From the NCBI GenBank assembly GCA_019911785.1, contig JAIOJM010000375.1:1-6763 (forward strand): 6,763 nucleotides of DNA. Direction: 5' to 3'. Numbering within the stretch: the first letter of the stretch is position 1; every line of letters starts with the position of its first letter. Shown here piece by piece: positions 6,467-6,763 of the stretch. The notes beneath the pieces were generated by a model, which saw only the letters and a list, made by a program, of their open reading frames with translations, did no database searches and was not told the origin of the DNA. Both the position numbers and the translations under genes were made by a program. Source of the stretch: Sulfuricella sp. GTDB taxonomy: Bacteria > Pseudomonadota > Gammaproteobacteria > Burkholderiales > Sulfuricellaceae.

Positions 6467-6763
6467 ATGGCAGACATCGATGCGGCATCCGGCAACCCAC
6501 GGCCCGCAGACTCGCTGGTGACCCTCACCCATGTGATCTACGCCCTGCACGCTTTCACGGTGGTCACCGGCATCCTGAGTTCGGCATTCATCCTGACCGC
6601 GTTCCTCACCGGCTGGCCCTCGATTCTCGCGGTGATCCTCAACTACCTCAAGCGGGGCGAGGCGCGCGGCACCTATCTCGAATCCCACTTCCGCTGGCAG
6701 ATACGCACTTTCTGGTTTGCGCTGCTGTGGGTATTCATCGCCTGGCTGTTGGTTTTCACCCTG
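6467..6763 (+). CDS. DUF4870-like integral membrane protein, N-terminal part
   Basis: Ninety-nine codons run from ATG 6467 to the right edge without a stop. GGAGA (6458-6462) lies a few bases before the ATG and supports the start. The N-terminal 18 residues are polar (MADIDAASGNPRPADSL), with no signal peptide. A hydrophobic stretch covers about 22-58 (HVIYALHAFTVVTGILSS... to GWPSILAVILNYL), probably two close membrane passes. A polar loop follows with KRGEARGTYLESHFRWQIRTF, and then a further membrane segment from about 80 (FWFALLWVFIAWLLVFTL). The YLESHFRWQIRTFW block is the signature I associate with small DUF4870-type inner-membrane proteins of about 100-130 residues, whose function is not known. 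Perhaps only the last residues are missing. It is transcribed away from the receptor, and nothing links it to the sensing genes. Confidence 0.75.
   Translation, partial: MADIDAASGNPRPADSLVTLTHVIYALHAFTVVTGILSSAFILTAFLTGWPSILAVILNYLKRGEARGTYLESHFRWQIRTFWFALLWVFIAWLLVFTL

Overview
This window looks like chromosomal DNA of a sulfur-oxidising proteobacterium, most likely a betaproteobacterium of the Nitrosomonadales type (Thiobacillus, Sulfuricella or Sideroxydans-like). The evidence is the end of an oxidative-type dissimilatory sulfite reductase alpha gene (dsrA) at the left edge, the GC-rich coding sequence, and the proteobacterial character of the other genes. The taxon is an inference from protein style only.

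Layout. Positions 1-400 (+) hold the last 132 codons of dsrA. A strong intrinsic terminator follows at 431-468, where dsrB would normally begin. A three-gene set then runs on the minus strand. It reads, in transcription order: a TonB-dependent outer-membrane receptor (6130 to 3980), a periplasmic ABC_sub_bind (PF04392-like) binding protein (3835 to 2888), and a BarA-like tripartite hybrid histidine kinase (2891 to 467). The kinase frame is broken once, by an apparent one-base surplus at a T5 run near 2337-2341 inside the second membrane helix. The 318-base gap at 6149-6466 separates the receptor from a divergent gene for a DUF4870-like membrane protein that runs off the right edge (6467-6763, +).

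How the genes may work together. The binding protein and kinase overlap by four bases (ATGA), which suggests translational coupling. No ABC permease or ATPase is present in the window. A reasonable reading is an envelope-spanning sensing unit: the receptor brings a ligand across the outer membrane, the soluble binding protein captures it, and the complex is read by the periplasmic domain of the kinase, by analogy with LuxP-LuxQ and TorT-TorS. The ligand and the downstream regulator are unknown, and no DNA-binding response regulator is visible.

Non-coding points of interest. A 27-base copy of the receptor gene's own 3' end lies directly before the binding-protein gene. A dyad operator-like site (GTAT-N2-GGGATTCCC-N2-ATAC) lies in the same gap. 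A GGTCTA-N16-TAGACC inverted repeat lies upstream of the receptor. A nested palindromic REP-like element lies at 6245-6342. A C/G-rich palindrome is embedded in frame in the kinase linker. I saw no tRNA, rRNA, CRISPR array, transposase or phage gene.
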